Program-made: the position numbers and the translations under genes
The notes under the pieces: model-generated
Told to the model about the DNA's origin: nothing
What the model saw: the letters and a program-made list of their open reading frames with translations, nothing else
Database searches by the model: none
Part shown: positions 8,502 to 17,310 of the stretch, piece by piece
How positions within the stretch are numbered: the stretch's first letter is position 1
How the letters are laid out: each line of letters opens with the position of its first letter
DNA from: Desulfurivibrio alkaliphilus AHT 2
Lineage (GTDB): Bacteria > Desulfobacterota > Desulfobulbia > Desulfobulbales > Desulfurivibrionaceae
NCBI RefSeq assembly: GCF_000092205.1
Contig: NC_014216.1
Coordinates: 1,617,742-1,681,741 of the forward strand
Direction of reading: 5' to 3'
Length of the DNA: 64,000 nucleotides

Positions 8502-9217
8502 TTCTGGGCGATTTCGGCACCTCTTACAGCAAGATTTTGGACCTTGGACAAGCCGCCACCCAGCCCCGCATTATCGCCACCCGGGAGTTGCCCGGAGATT
8601 TCCGGGTGGACCTGGCCACCGGCCATAACGCCCGCCGCTTCGGGCACCTTCAGGTCAACGAACTGACCGCGCTGGCCCGGGGCGGCGAGGCCCTGATTGG
8701 CGAGGCGGACTTCCTGTTGCTGGACTGCGGCAGCCGGGACATCAAGTTCGTCCGCTACCGGCAAGGCAAGCTGGCCGACATGGGCTGGAACGCTGAATGC
8801 GGCGCCTCCATGGGCTTTACCATCGAGCTGCTGGAGCGTTACTACCAACTGGACTGCCGGACCATGCCGCTGCCCGAGCGCAGCTTTCCGGTGACCTGCG
8901 GCGTTCTGGGGCTTAGTGAGATCTTCGACGCGGTGGTCAACGGGGTGCCCGAGGCCGAGGCGGTGGCCCGCCTGATCCGGGGAATCGCCCGCAACTCCTG
9001 GCGCTTTGCCGGGGAGCCGGACAAGATCTATCTTTCCGGCGGCCTGTGCGAAAACCCGGTTTTTGTCGGCAGTTTTCCCTGCCCGGTGGTGCCATTGGGC
9101 CGCTTCGTACTCCTGGAAGGGATGCGGCAAAAACTCGGCCAAGCCCCCGCCGGTCAACCCAGCCGGGCCAGCCAGGCCAGCCGGACACCGGAAAAAATTG
9201 AAGGCGGTGTCCAATGA
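8498..9217 (+). CDS. BadF/BadG/HgdC-type ATPase (reductive activase-like)
   Basis: 239 residues. ASKHA-fold motifs are visible: GDFGTSYSKILDL at the N-terminus (phosphate 1), LLLDCGSRDIKFVRY (phosphate 2, about residue 70) and IYLSGGLCENPVFV (adenosine motif, about 178). Two cysteines in AECGASMGF and VTCGVLGLSEIFD sit where HgdC-type activators hold the [4Fe-4S] cluster shared across the dimer. Such ATPases couple ATP hydrolysis to low-potential electron transfer into a partner dehydratase or reductase. It overlaps the upstream partner gene by 4 nt and the downstream small Cys protein gene by 4 nt, so all three are likely one unit. The C-terminal 30 residues are Ala/Ser/Pro-rich and probably disordered. 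Confidence 0.75.
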   Translation: MILGDFGTSYSKILDLGQAATQPRIIATRELPGDFRVDLATGHNARRFGHLQVNELTALARGGEALIGEADFLLLDCGSRDIKFVRYRQGKLADMGWNAECGASMGFTIELLERYYQLDCRTMPLPERSFPVTCGVLGLSEIFDAVVNGVPEAEAVARLIRGIARNSWRFAGEPDKIYLSGGLCENPVFVGSFPCPVVPLGRFVLLEGMRQKLGQAPAGQPSRASQASRTPEKIEGGVQ

Positions 9218-9396
9218 GCACGACCAACGCCCAGCAGCGGCCATATTGCTTCCACTGCCGCCACTTCTATATTACCCACGAACAGGCCACCCCTTACGGT
9301 TGCCGGGCCATGGGTTTCAAGTCGGCCCAGAACCCGGCCCTGGTGGTGTTCAGCAACTCCGGCATACACTGCCAGCTATTCAGCCCCAAGTCGTAA
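9214..9396 (+). CDS. Small conserved cysteine-containing protein
   Basis: 60 residues beginning at the ATG that overlaps the previous stop (ATGA). It contains YCFHCRHFYITHE near residue 12, GCRAMGFKS near 30 and GIHCQLFSPKS at the end: a CxxC pair plus two more cysteines, fitting a small metal-binding fold. I recall similar short proteins in deltaproteobacteria but cannot name a function. The last codon and stop are TCG TAA, where the TAA is the beginning of PE1 copy C, so the original C-terminus may have been slightly different. Confidence 0.7.
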   Translation: MSTTNAQQRPYCFHCRHFYITHEQATPYGCRAMGFKSAQNPALVVFSNSGIHCQLFSPKS

Positions 9397-9500
9397 TCGT
9401 GCAGCAGCACCGCACCTTGCGGCGATCGGCCCGGCTTGCGTACCTGGGGTACGCGGCGCCGAACCGCTTGCCGCAATCTGCGGCACTGCTGCACGATTAC
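9393..9500 (+). repeat. PE1 hairpin-only copy C (108 bp)
   Basis: Starts GTAATCGTGCAGCAG and ends CTGCTGCACGATTAC, a perfectly complementary outer stem that differs from copy A at several paired positions. The tip is GTAC-CTGGG-GTAC. The 43-bp tail is missing. Its TAA (9394-9396) is the stop codon of the small Cys protein gene. No target duplication is seen. Confidence 0.85.
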
Positions 9501-9541
9501 GGTGTTGTGACTAAATTTAAATTTGAAATTAGAATTGGCTT

Positions 9542-10624
9542 ATGTCCATGCAAACTTCTGCCACCACTACCCCCCAATGGCCCCGCTGGCAGCGGCTGCT
9601 GGCCGCCTCCATTACCTGTCCGCAAGCGCTGGCCGACCGCTTCGGGCTTGACCCGGCGCCGCTGAAAGCGGTAACTGCGCGCTACCCGCTGCGGATCAAC
9701 CCCTATTACCTGAGCCTGATTAACCAGCCGGGGGATCCCATCTGGCGGCAGGCGGTGCCGGATGTTCGGGAGTTGGAGGATACCGTCTGCCCGGCCGACC
9801 CCCTGGGAGAAGAAGATTACAGCCCGGTTCCCGGCCTGGTCCACAAATACCGGGACCGGGCCCTGCTGCTGGTCACCGGCCAGTGCGCCATGTACTGCCG
9901 TTTTTGCACCCGCAAACGCAAGGTGGGCACCAGGGAGATGGCGGCCGCTGGCTCGGCGGCGCAACTGGATGCGGCCCTGGCTTATCTTGAACAAACCCCC
10001 GCCATCCACGACGTCCTGATCTCCGGCGGCGATCCGCTGCTGCTGCCCGATGGCCGGCTGATACCGCTGCTCACCCGGCTGCGGCGCATTCGGCACCTGG
10101 AAATAATCCGCCTGGGCAGCCGGGTGCCCTGTACCCTGCCCCAGCGGGTTACGCTGAAACTGGCGGCGGCGCTGAAAAAGTTTCACCCCCTTTTTATCAA
10201 CACCCACTTCAACCACCCCCGGGAGATCACCCCGGAGGCGGCCCGGGCCTGCCAACGACTGGCCGACGCCGGTATCCCTTTGGGTAACCAGACGGTGTTG
10301 CTCAAGGGCGTCAACGACGATGCCGCCACCATCCGGGAATTGATGCGCGGGTTACTGAAAATCCGGGTTAAGCCCTACTACCTGTTCCAGGGCGATTTAA
10401 GCCGGGGCACCGACCACTTCCGCACCCCGGTGGAACAGGGCCTGGCCATTATGCGGGAGCTGATTGGCCACACCTCGGGCCTGGCCACCCCCACCTTCGC
10501 CCTGGATGCCCCCGAAGGCCGGGGCAAAATTCCACTGACCCCGGACTACCTGCAAAGCCTGGGCGACAAGCTGATCTTCACCAACTACCAGGGCCTGCCC
10601 TGCCAGTATCCCAACCCCCGGTAA
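9542..10624 (+). CDS. kamA: KamA-family radical SAM aminomutase (lysine 2,3-aminomutase-like)
   Basis: 360 residues. The radical SAM cluster motif is C115-AMY-C119-RF-C122, preceded by the family segment YRDRALLLVTGQ. The PLP-binding lysine is present near residue 329 in DAPEGRGKIPL, and SGGDPLL at about 162 and TVLLKGVNDD at about 270 are typical. The family interconverts alpha- and beta-lysine, or acts as EpmB to modify elongation factor P; without epmA nearby the role cannot be fixed. At 360 residues it is shorter than clostridial KAM and close to EpmB length. AT-rich DNA at 9505-9541 includes a TTGTGA-17-ATTAGA promoter-like match. The stop TAA (10622-10624) coincides with the start of PE1 derivative I. 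Confidence 0.85.
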   Translation: MSMQTSATTTPQWPRWQRLLAASITCPQALADRFGLDPAPLKAVTARYPLRINPYYLSLINQPGDPIWRQAVPDVRELEDTVCPADPLGEEDYSPVPGLVHKYRDRALLLVTGQCAMYCRFCTRKRKVGTREMAAAGSAAQLDAALAYLEQTPAIHDVLISGGDPLLLPDGRLIPLLTRLRRIRHLEIIRLGSRVPCTLPQRVTLKLAAALKKFHPLFINTHFNHPREITPEAARACQRLADAGIPLGNQTVLLKGVNDDAATIRELMRGLLKIRVKPYYLFQGDLSRGTDHFRTPVEQGLAIMRELIGHTSGLATPTFALDAPEGRGKIPLTPDYLQSLGDKLIFTNYQGLPCQYPNPR

Positions 10625-10676
10625 TCGTCACTTAACACCCCGTTATTGCAACCAGTTACCACCCTTGGTGAACGGC
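10621..10676 (+). repeat. PE1 short derivative, copy I
   Basis: Starts GTAATCGTCAC at the kamA stop codon and ends near CCTTGGTGAACGGCGG. It has a PE1-like left end and tail (CCCCGTTATTGCAACCAG) but lacks the hairpin. The right terminus is decayed (GCGG in place of GTTAC). Confidence 0.55.
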
Positions 10677-10733
10677 GGTCGACTGTTTTTTTTTGCTTGG
10701 CCGTAGCTTGCGGCAATGCTATGCTGACGGATT

Positions 10734-11690
10734 ATGAATACCGATTCAGTTTCAGGTGCCGGCCACAAACTGCTGGTGGCCATCGACGGCTCCATCCACA
10801 GCCGCAACGCCCTGCACTATCTGGCGGGGCTGTTTGCCGCCCGGCCGGAGGTGCATTTCAAGCTCTTCAGCCTGGTGCCCGGGGTACACCTGCCGCCGGG
10901 CAGCGAGTGGCTCAGCGAGGCGGAGCGAGTCAACATGCTGAGCCCCACCGCCCGGCAAAAGCTGGTGAGCCACAAGGGCTTCCTGCACCAGGCCGCCGGT
11001 TTTCTGGCCGCTAAAGGGGTGGCCCCGGAGAGGATTGAGGAAGAAGTAAAGATCAGTGGCGGCAACCTGGCCGCCGATATCGCCGCCGAGGCCCGGCGGG
11101 GGATGTTCGACGCCCTGGTGGTGGGCCGCCGGGGGATGACCAAGCTGGAAGAGCTGTTGCTGGGTGGGGTGTCGGTCAGTCTGCTGGAAAAATGCCACGA
11201 CATTCCCCAATGGATCATCGATGGTAAAATCGACTCCCACCGCTTCCTGGTGCCGGTGGATGGCAGTCCTTACGCCCTGTTGGCAGTGGACCACCTGGCC
11301 TTCATGCTCCATGAGCACCCCACGGCGGAAATCACCCTTTTTCACTCCACCGCCATTCTGGCCGAACGCCCCCAAAGCTGGCCCGAGGACTGTTACCGGC
11401 GCTGGGGCCGGGAATGGTGCACTATGCACCTGGAACAGGCGGATAATATCTTTCATGCCCCCCGCCGGATCCTCAGCGAGGCCGGCTTCCCCGCCCAGCG
11501 CATCCATGAGCTGGAGACCAGCAAGGGCTTCGAGCCCAGCCGCCAGATCGTCCGCCAGGCCCTGATCGACGGCTACGGCACCATCGTCCTGGGCCGCCGC
11601 GGCGCCGAGGCCAAAAAAGGGTTGTTCCGCGGGGTTTCCGACCGCGTTTTGCTGATGGCCGAACAGGTGGCGGTCTGGGTGGTTGGTTAG
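10734..11690 (+). CDS. Tandem universal stress protein (two UspA domains)
   Basis: 318 residues with two UspA-fold halves. The first starts KLLVAIDGSIHSRNALHYL (about 11-160) and ends in DALVVGRRGMTKLEELLLGG; the second starts RFLVPVDGSPYALLAVDHL (about 170-318) and ends in TIVLGRRGAEAKKGLFRGVSDRVL. Both carry the G-x2-G-x9-G-(S/T)-like nucleotide region in a degenerate form. Tandem Usp proteins are cytoplasmic stress or signalling proteins that may bind ATP. The gene is isolated, with no co-oriented gene close downstream; it converges on the sensor kinase gene, and PE1 copy D lies 6 bp past its stop. Confidence 0.88.
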   Translation: MNTDSVSGAGHKLLVAIDGSIHSRNALHYLAGLFAARPEVHFKLFSLVPGVHLPPGSEWLSEAERVNMLSPTARQKLVSHKGFLHQAAGFLAAKGVAPERIEEEVKISGGNLAADIAAEARRGMFDALVVGRRGMTKLEELLLGGVSVSLLEKCHDIPQWIIDGKIDSHRFLVPVDGSPYALLAVDHLAFMLHEHPTAEITLFHSTAILAERPQSWPEDCYRRWGREWCTMHLEQADNIFHAPRRILSEAGFPAQRIHELETSKGFEPSRQIVRQALIDGYGTIVLGRRGAEAKKGLFRGVSDRVLLMAEQVAVWVVG

Positions 11691-11696
11691 TGACGC

Positions 11697-11847
11697 TTAA
11701 CCGTTCACCAGGGGTGCTAACCTGCCGGTTTAACGGGCTGTAATCGTTCAGCCGTGCCGCAGGTTTGGTCTTGCAGACAGGCGCAGCGTACCCCCTGTAC
11801 GTAAGCCTGGCTGATCGTCCGAAGATGCGGTGCCGCTGAACGATTAC
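11697..11847 (-). repeat. PE1 palindromic element, copy D (151 bp, inverted)
   Basis: The minus-strand reading starts GTAATCGTTCAGCGGCACCGCA and ends GGTGAACGGTTAA; the terminal G of one end is mutated. It fills the gap between two convergent genes. Its TAA at 11844-11846 (minus) is the stop codon of the sensor kinase. Flanks (AGTGACGC and ACCGGCAG) do not form a target duplication. Confidence 0.88.
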
Positions 11848-14285
11848 ACCGGCAGGCGGACCTTGATTGAGGTGCCCCGGCCGGGCTGGCTGTCCACCGT
11901 GATCTCACCGCCCAGGGCCTGGACAATGCCGTAGGAAACCGCCAGCCCAAGGCCGGCACCGCTCTTTTTGGTGGTATAGAAAGGATTGAAAATCTCACCC
12001 CGGGCCGGCGCCGCGATCCCCGGCCCCGTATCGCCCACCACCACCTCCAGCCAGTCGCCCTTACTGCCATCTGCTTCCACCTCGCCGGTCGCCAGCCGGG
12101 TGAGCAACTGCAGCCGCCCCTGCCCTTCCATGGCCTGGACGGCGTTGATCACCAGGTTGGTGAACAACTGGCGCAGTTTTTCCTGGTCGACCAACAGCGG
12201 CGGCAACTGCCGGTCGTAATCGCGCTTCACCTCCAGGCCGGCGCAGTCAACCTGGTGGGCGGCCTGGGCGACGATTTCATCCAGCAACTCATTGACCCGC
12301 ACCTCCTCGGCCGGGGCCGCCGCCTCTTCTTCTTCCCTGGCAAAGAGCAGGAGGCTGCGGGTGATCCGGGAAATACGCTCGGTGTTTTTGAGGATCTCCG
12401 CCACTTCCTCGGCCACTTCCTCGGCGACCTCCCCGGTCCCGTCACCCCCGGCCAGGCGCCGGCGGATAATCTCCATGTTGCCGCGGATGATGGCCGCCGG
12501 GTTGTTGATCTCGTGGGCCACCCCGGCGCCCAGCAGGCCGATGGCCGCCAGCTTTTCCTTGCGTACCAGCTCTTCCTGGGCCTGGAGCAGTTCGCGGTTC
12601 TTCTCTTCCAGGTCGCGGGTCCGAGCCGCCACCTTGGCCTCCAGGCTGCGATTGAGTTCATCCAGTTCCAGGCAGGTACGTTCCAGGGCCCGGGCGGCCT
12701 GCCGGCGCTCGGTGATATCCAGGAAGGTAACCACCGCGCCTTCGATTTCGCCCTGCTCGTTGTAAATGGGATTGGCGGTGAATTCGCCGGGGAAGCGGCT
12801 GCCGTCCAGGCGCTGGATAAGATAATCGTCTTCGTGCACGCTTTGCCCCCGGCCCAGAACCTGCGCCAGCACCGAGGAATGTGGTCCGCAGCCGCTATCT
12901 ACTCCCGGCCGGGAGACGATATGATCGAAACAGCGGCCGCTGATTTCCATCGCCTCACCACCCAGCAGCCGGGAACCGGCCGGGTTGACAAAAGAAACCC
13001 GTCCGGCGGCATCCAGCCCCAGAATCCCTTCGCCGGCGGACTGCAGGATCAGCTCGTTGTCTCGCCGCAGCCGGGTCATGGTCCGCACCTGGTTGTTCAC
13101 CCGTCGGCCGATCAACCAGCCCAGGCCGAGAAAACCGCCCAGCACCAGGATGCTGAGCAGCAACAAGTTGAGCATCACCCGGGCCAGCATGGCCTCGGCG
13201 TGGTCGGTCATGGCGGCGCTGCGCGCCCGGGTCAGATCGGCCAACACCGGGTAAATCCGCTCGGTTCGGGCAAACAGATCCCGGGCCCGCATCTGCAAAG
13301 CCTCCCGTTCCCGCCGCAGTTGCAGCACATCGCCGCTGAGCCGGAACAACCCGCCCTCCCCGGGCTGGATGGTCTGATATTCGGGCAGCACCGCATAACC
13401 ACGGCCGAAAATCAACTCCCGCAGGGCGGCCACCTTTTCCCCCTCCAGGCCCGCCACCGGGCCGTTTTCCTCCGCCAACAACAAAAGCTGGCGCTCCAAG
13501 CGCTCCAGCACCTGCTTGAGTTGATTGTCCCGCAGGTCGGCCAGGTGATCAAGCTGATCCTCGCCGGCCAGAGTTTCCACCAGGCGGGAGAGTTCGGCCA
13601 ACTCGCTGCGAATCTCCTTGATCATTAACGGGCCGCTGCGGGGCCCTCTCCGGGCGTGCTGCTCCAGAAATTCCTGGGCCAGGGCCGGGGCCTGCTCCAC
13701 CCCGGCTTGCCGCCAGCGGCGCAATGCCAAAGCCTCGGCCAGGCGCTGCCGGCCTTCCAGGGTTTCCGCCGCCGCCCGCATCTCCTCCAGCACCAGGCGC
13801 ACCCGGCCCAAGGTTCTTTTTTCCTGCTGGTCGTCGGCCACCGGCCGATAACGGCGGCGCCACTCCATCGCCCGGCTGTGCAACACCGTCAGCTCGGCGG
13901 CGGCCGCCGACAGATCGGCCAGGGCGGGCATGCCGCGATAATCCTCCAGCTCATGGCGCAGGTCGGCCACCGCGGCATTGAAGGCGGCCGACGAGGAGGC
14001 TGAATCGGCGGCGGCCAAACCCTGCAGCAGCAAGGTCAGGTCACTGTCGACCTCCTGGCCCAGCCGCTGCAGCCGGGCGGCCAACTCGCCCAGTTGCCAG
14101 TCCTCTTCCAGCAGTTGCAGCCGTTCACGGTTAAGGTCCAGCAGGGTCCAGACCATCAGGCCGTTGGTGAAGGCCCCGGCCAGCAGCCCGATGGCCACCA
14201 GGGTCCAGACCAGGAAGGTGATGGTCCGACGATGCTCTTGCCCTTTTCCATGCTCGTCCATGGGCTCACTCATGGGCTCGCTCAT
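11844..14285 (-). CDS. Membrane sensor histidine kinase with PAS domain
   Basis: 813 residues. In order: a membrane helix (about 18-42), a large periplasmic helical region (about 45-365), a second helix (LLLLSILVLGGFLGLGWLI, about 370-392), a PAS/PAC domain (about 405-525, ending VVTFLDITERRQAA), a coiled coil, HisKA (H-box GAGVAHEINNPAAIIRG) and HATPase_c (N-box NLVINAVQAMEG, G1 GDTGPGIAAP, FYTTKKSGAGLGLAVSYG). Its start overlaps the stop of the binding-protein gene (14282-14285), and repeated MSEPMSEPM codons offer alternative starts. The binding protein presumably passes a ligand signal to the periplasmic region, and the kinase phosphorylates the NtrC-type regulator at 15657-17009. The stop codon comes from PE1 copy D, but the end KVRLPV is normal for the family. 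Confidence 0.92.
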   Translation of the reverse strand: MSEPMSEPMDEHGKGQEHRRTITFLVWTLVAIGLLAGAFTNGLMVWTLLDLNRERLQLLEEDWQLGELAARLQRLGQEVDSDLTLLLQGLAAADSASSSAAFNAAVADLRHELEDYRGMPALADLSAAAAELTVLHSRAMEWRRRYRPVADDQQEKRTLGRVRLVLEEMRAAAETLEGRQRLAEALALRRWRQAGVEQAPALAQEFLEQHARRGPRSGPLMIKEIRSELAELSRLVETLAGEDQLDHLADLRDNQLKQVLERLERQLLLLAEENGPVAGLEGEKVAALRELIFGRGYAVLPEYQTIQPGEGGLFRLSGDVLQLRREREALQMRARDLFARTERIYPVLADLTRARSAAMTDHAEAMLARVMLNLLLLSILVLGGFLGLGWLIGRRVNNQVRTMTRLRRDNELILQSAGEGILGLDAAGRVSFVNPAGSRLLGGEAMEISGRCFDHIVSRPGVDSGCGPHSSVLAQVLGRGQSVHEDDYLIQRLDGSRFPGEFTANPIYNEQGEIEGAVVTFLDITERRQAARALERTCLELDELNRSLEAKVAARTRDLEEKNRELLQAQEELVRKEKLAAIGLLGAGVAHEINNPAAIIRGNMEIIRRRLAGGDGTGEVAEEVAEEVAEILKNTERISRITRSLLLFAREEEEAAAPAEEVRVNELLDEIVAQAAHQVDCAGLEVKRDYDRQLPPLLVDQEKLRQLFTNLVINAVQAMEGQGRLQLLTRLATGEVEADGSKGDWLEVVVGDTGPGIAAPARGEIFNPFYTTKKSGAGLGLAVSYGIVQALGGEITVDSQPGRGTSIKVRLPV

Positions 14286-15466
14286 GGCGCCACCGGGACC
14301 AGGGCGGCAATGCCGGTTTCATCCAGGGGTTCCAGCCCCCCGGCCCGCAACACCGTGGGCCAGACCTGGTTACTGGCCTGATGGCGCTTTGGCCCCAGGA
14401 ACAGCTTGCGGCCCAGGCCCAGGTCAAACTCCCCCAAGGCCTCCAGGGCTTCGACCAGGCCCTCGCGGCTGGGTTCACCATCGATTTCCGCCAAGGCCAC
14501 GGCCAACAGCCGCATGGCGATATAACCCTCCAAGGCCGGGAAACTGGGAGCCATATCCTGCACATAGGTCTCGATATCGCGCCGGAAATCGGCCACCAGC
14601 GGTAACTCGCGCTGCCGGGGGTGGGGCACCACCTGGGTAACCACCACCCCTTCAATCTCCGGCCCCAGCTCCCGGGCCAGAAAATCACCGCCGACAAAGG
14701 AAACGTTGAGCATCAGGCTGTTCAGGCCGGCCTGGCGGGCCAGCCGGATGAACTTGGCACAGGGGGCGTAGGCGCCCACCATGATGATGGCCCGGGGCGT
14801 CCGCTCCGCCAGCAGGATATCGGCCAGAGCGTTTTCCACCGCCAGGGTGTTGCGGGGATAGCGGACATGGAGAACCTGGCGTTCATCGGTCAACCCGTGG
14901 CGGCGCAAGGCCGCCAGTCCGCCGGCAAAGCCGGCGTCGCCGTAGCCGTCGCGCTGGGTGAAAAAGGCGATCTCCTCCGGGGCCAGACCGGCGTCTTCCA
15001 CCAGCGCCCGGATCATGGTGGCGATCTCCTGGCCGTAGCTGGCTCGGAAATTGATGACATAGCGCTCGGGCGGCTCATGCCGCAATACCCCGGCACCGGT
15101 AAAGGGGGCAAAGTAGAGCACCCGGTGCTCACGGACCAGCGGCAGGGCGGCGATGGCGGTGGGAGTGCCGACGTTGCCGATGATCGCCAGCACCTTTTCC
15201 TCTTCGATCAGCCGCCGCATGTTGGGGGCGGTGCGGGCCGGTTCATAGCCGTCATCCAGGGCGATCAGGCGCAGACGCTGTCCGTTGATCCCGCCCTGCT
15301 GATTGACCCGCTCCAGGCCCAGTTCCACCCCGTCCCGCATGGCCTGTCCCAGCTCGGCGGTGGGGCCGGAAAGGGCGGTGGACATGCCCAGCACGATCTC
15401 CCCGGCCCGGCCGGTACCGGGCAGCAAGATCAACAACAGGCAGAGGAAGAAAAACAAACGAGGCAT
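14282..15466 (-). CDS. Periplasmic type-1 solute-binding protein (branched-chain amino-acid type)
   Basis: 394 residues with a clear signal peptide (MPRLFFFLCLLLILLPGTGRAG). The mature protein opens EIVLGMSTALSGPTAELGQ, the hallmark of Leu/Ile/Val-type binding proteins, followed by LGLERVNQQGGINGQRL and VLAIIGNVGTPTAIAALPL. No ABC permease or ATPase gene accompanies it. Instead its stop overlaps the start of a membrane histidine kinase gene, so it is most likely a sensory co-receptor in the manner of TorT or LuxP rather than a transport component. The ligand is unknown. Since the module is divergent from the formate dehydrogenase operon, formate-related or other small organic acid sensing is possible, but this is inference. 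Confidence 0.88.
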   Translation of the reverse strand: MPRLFFFLCLLLILLPGTGRAGEIVLGMSTALSGPTAELGQAMRDGVELGLERVNQQGGINGQRLRLIALDDGYEPARTAPNMRRLIEEEKVLAIIGNVGTPTAIAALPLVREHRVLYFAPFTGAGVLRHEPPERYVINFRASYGQEIATMIRALVEDAGLAPEEIAFFTQRDGYGDAGFAGGLAALRRHGLTDERQVLHVRYPRNTLAVENALADILLAERTPRAIIMVGAYAPCAKFIRLARQAGLNSLMLNVSFVGGDFLARELGPEIEGVVVTQVVPHPRQRELPLVADFRRDIETYVQDMAPSFPALEGYIAMRLLAVALAEIDGEPSREGLVEALEALGEFDLGLGRKLFLGPKRHQASNQVWPTVLRAGGLEPLDETGIAALVPVAP

Positions 15467-15494
15467 GATACTCCTTACGACTGTTCAAAGTAAC

Positions 15495-15645
15495 GTAATC
15501 GTTCAGCAGCACCGCACCTTCGGGCGATCAGCCAGGCTTGAGTACCCGGTGTACGCGGCGCCTGGCTGCTTACCCGAATCTGCGCCACTGCTGAACGATT
15601 ACGGCCCGTTAGACCGATAAGTTATTACCCCTGGTGAACGGTTAC
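15495..15645 (+). mobile_element. PE1 palindromic element, copy E (151 bp) with perfect 8-bp target duplication
   Basis: Starts GTAATCGTTCAGCAG, ends GGTGAACGGTTAC, and is flanked by AAAGTAAC at 15487-15494 and 15646-15653, a perfect 8-bp direct repeat. The outer stem GTAATCGTTCAG / CTGAACGATTAC pairs fully, and the tip is GTAC-CCGGT-GTAC. It lies between the regulator gene and the binding-protein gene on the minus strand, 11 bp beyond the regulator stop codon. Confidence 0.92.
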
Positions 15646-15656
15646 AAAGTAACTGA

Positions 15657-17009
15657 TCACGGGGCCGGGGTGAGGCCGTAGTCGAGGATCTTGCGATCCA
15701 GGGTGCGGCGGGTGATGCCCAGCATGCGGGCGGCTTGGCTTTTGTTCCAGCCGGCCCGTTCCAGGATACTGGCCACCTGGCGGCGCTCGGCCTCGGCCAG
15801 GGTGACGGGAGCGGTGCCGGCCACCCCCGGCTGCGGCCGCTTGACGTGCTCCGGCAGGTCGTCCGGAGTCAGGCTGCGGCCCCGGGCGATAATGGCGCCG
15901 CGTTCGATGACGTTGCGCAACTCCCGGACGTTGCCCGGCCAGGAATAGCGGGTCAGCACCTTCAGAGCCGCATCGCTGATCCGGTCGACCTCGCGCCCCA
16001 GACGGGCGGAGGCCCGGTCGAGAAAGTGGCGGGCCAGCAAGGGCACATCCTCGGGGCGTTCCCGCAGGGGGGGCAAATACAGGGAAAAAACGTTGAGGCG
16101 GTAATAGAGATCCTCGCGAAACTCGCCCTTGGCCACCAGTTGCTCAAGATCTTTATTGGTGGCGGCGACAAAACGGACATCCACCCGCCTCGCCCGGGTG
16201 GCCCCCACCGGGATGAATTCGCCGTCCTGGAGTACCCGCAGCAACTTGGCCTGCAAGTGGGTGCTCAGTTCCGCCACCTCATCGAGGAACAGGGTGCCGC
16301 TGTCGGCCTCTTCCAGCAGGCCCCGGCGGCTGCTGTCGGCCCCGGTAAAGGCCCCTTTGCGGTGCCCGAAAAGCTGGCTTTCCAGCAGATTGTCGTTCAA
16401 GGCCGCGCAGTTGAGGGCCAGGAAACAGCGCCGGGCGCGGGGCCCGGCCCGGTGGATCTCCGCGGCGATCAACTCCTTGCCGGTGCCGCTCTCGCCCTGG
16501 AGCAGCACGTTGACGTCACCGGCGGCGGCCCGCTGGGCCAGTTCAAAGGTTTCGCGAAAACGGGGGCTGGCAAACACCAGTTCCTCGGCCGGGGCCGACG
16601 GGCAGGGGCCGGTGGTATCGCCACCTTCCTCCCGCAAGCGACTATTTTCCAGGCAATGCCCGATCACCGCCGCCAGCCGCTCTTCGGAAAAGGGCTTGGT
16701 CAGGTAATCAAAGGCGCCCAGCTTGATGGCCTCCACCGCCGAGTCGATGGTGCCGTAGCCGGTCATCATGACCACCCCCAGCTCCGGGCGCAGTGCTTTA
16801 ACCCGGCTCAACACCTCCAGGCCGTCCATCTCCGGCATGCGGATATCCAGCAGCAGCACCCCGCCCCGCGGCCCATCTTCCGCCAGGGAGCGCAGCAGCG
16901 CCAAGGCCGAGGAGTGGGTTTTTACTTCATAACCCCATTCAGAAACGCTTTTGCGCAGGTAGCGCAGCATTCCCTCTTCGTCGTCACAGATATAAACCGT
17001 GCCCTTCAT
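15657..17009 (-). CDS. NtrC-family sigma-54-dependent response regulator
   Basis: 450 residues. Receiver domain: VYICDDEEGMLRYL, with phospho-acceptor Asp55 in LLLDIRMPEMDG. The central AAA+ sigma-54 activator domain (about 145-375) has Walker A GESGTGKELIAAEIH, the sigma-54 contact loop GAFTGA and Walker B DEVAEL. The C-terminal Fis-type HTH is AGWNKSQAARMLGITRRTLDRKI. All signatures for an active enhancer-binding protein are present. It is upstream of the binding protein and kinase genes on the same strand and divergent from the formate dehydrogenase operon, whose upstream region has a -24/-12 promoter and two direct repeats at enhancer distance. It is therefore the best candidate activator of that operon. 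Confidence 0.93.
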   Translation of the reverse strand: MKGTVYICDDEEGMLRYLRKSVSEWGYEVKTHSSALALLRSLAEDGPRGGVLLLDIRMPEMDGLEVLSRVKALRPELGVVMMTGYGTIDSAVEAIKLGAFDYLTKPFSEERLAAVIGHCLENSRLREEGGDTTGPCPSAPAEELVFASPRFRETFELAQRAAAGDVNVLLQGESGTGKELIAAEIHRAGPRARRCFLALNCAALNDNLLESQLFGHRKGAFTGADSSRRGLLEEADSGTLFLDEVAELSTHLQAKLLRVLQDGEFIPVGATRARRVDVRFVAATNKDLEQLVAKGEFREDLYYRLNVFSLYLPPLRERPEDVPLLARHFLDRASARLGREVDRISDAALKVLTRYSWPGNVRELRNVIERGAIIARGRSLTPDDLPEHVKRPQPGVAGTAPVTLAEAERRQVASILERAGWNKSQAARMLGITRRTLDRKILDYGLTPAP

Positions 17010-17108
17010 TTATAAATGCTTCTCCACAGTGCCGGTATTTTTGCCCCAACCGCGTTGCCAAAACCAAAGACCTTGACGTTCCCCTCCTGCTGAACGGCCA
17101 CACTGCAT

Positions 17109-17140
17109 CAAAAGTATACACCCAACGCCAAAAGTATACA
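17109..17140. promoter_or_regulatory. Direct repeats CAAAAGTATACA, candidate enhancer sites
   Basis: Two identical 12-bp sites (17109-17120 and 17129-17140), each with a GTATAC palindrome, start exactly 20 bp apart, about two helical turns. They lie roughly 90-120 bp upstream of the -24 element of the formate dehydrogenase promoter, the usual position for sigma-54 activator binding. Confidence 0.6.
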
Positions 17141-17228
17141 AAGTTTCAATTCCCGCAGCGCCTTGTCCAACCGCCCGCCCCCGCCTTAACTTATTGTTTA
17201 CACACGCCATCACTTACCCCCACGGTAA

Positions 17229-17246
17229 TTGGTACATGGTTTGCAG
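17229..17246 (+). promoter_or_regulatory. Sigma-54 (-24/-12) promoter for the formate dehydrogenase operon
   Basis: TTGGTACATGGTTTGCAG contains the invariant GG (17231-17232) and GC (17243-17244) separated by exactly 10 bp, close to the consensus TGGCAC-N5-TTGC. Transcription would start near 17256, leaving a leader of about 55 nt before the ATG at 17311 with AAGGAGG at 17295-17301. Confidence 0.75.
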
Positions 17247-17310
17247 AAGGCATGGGTGAAGCATTGCGAACACCATGCCATTTTAACCACAGTCAAGGAG
17301 GCCTGAAGCG

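Noticed and set aside
14282-15466. Binding protein as part of a branched-chain amino-acid ABC transporter
   Set aside because: No permease or ATPase genes accompany it; it overlaps a sensor kinase gene instead.
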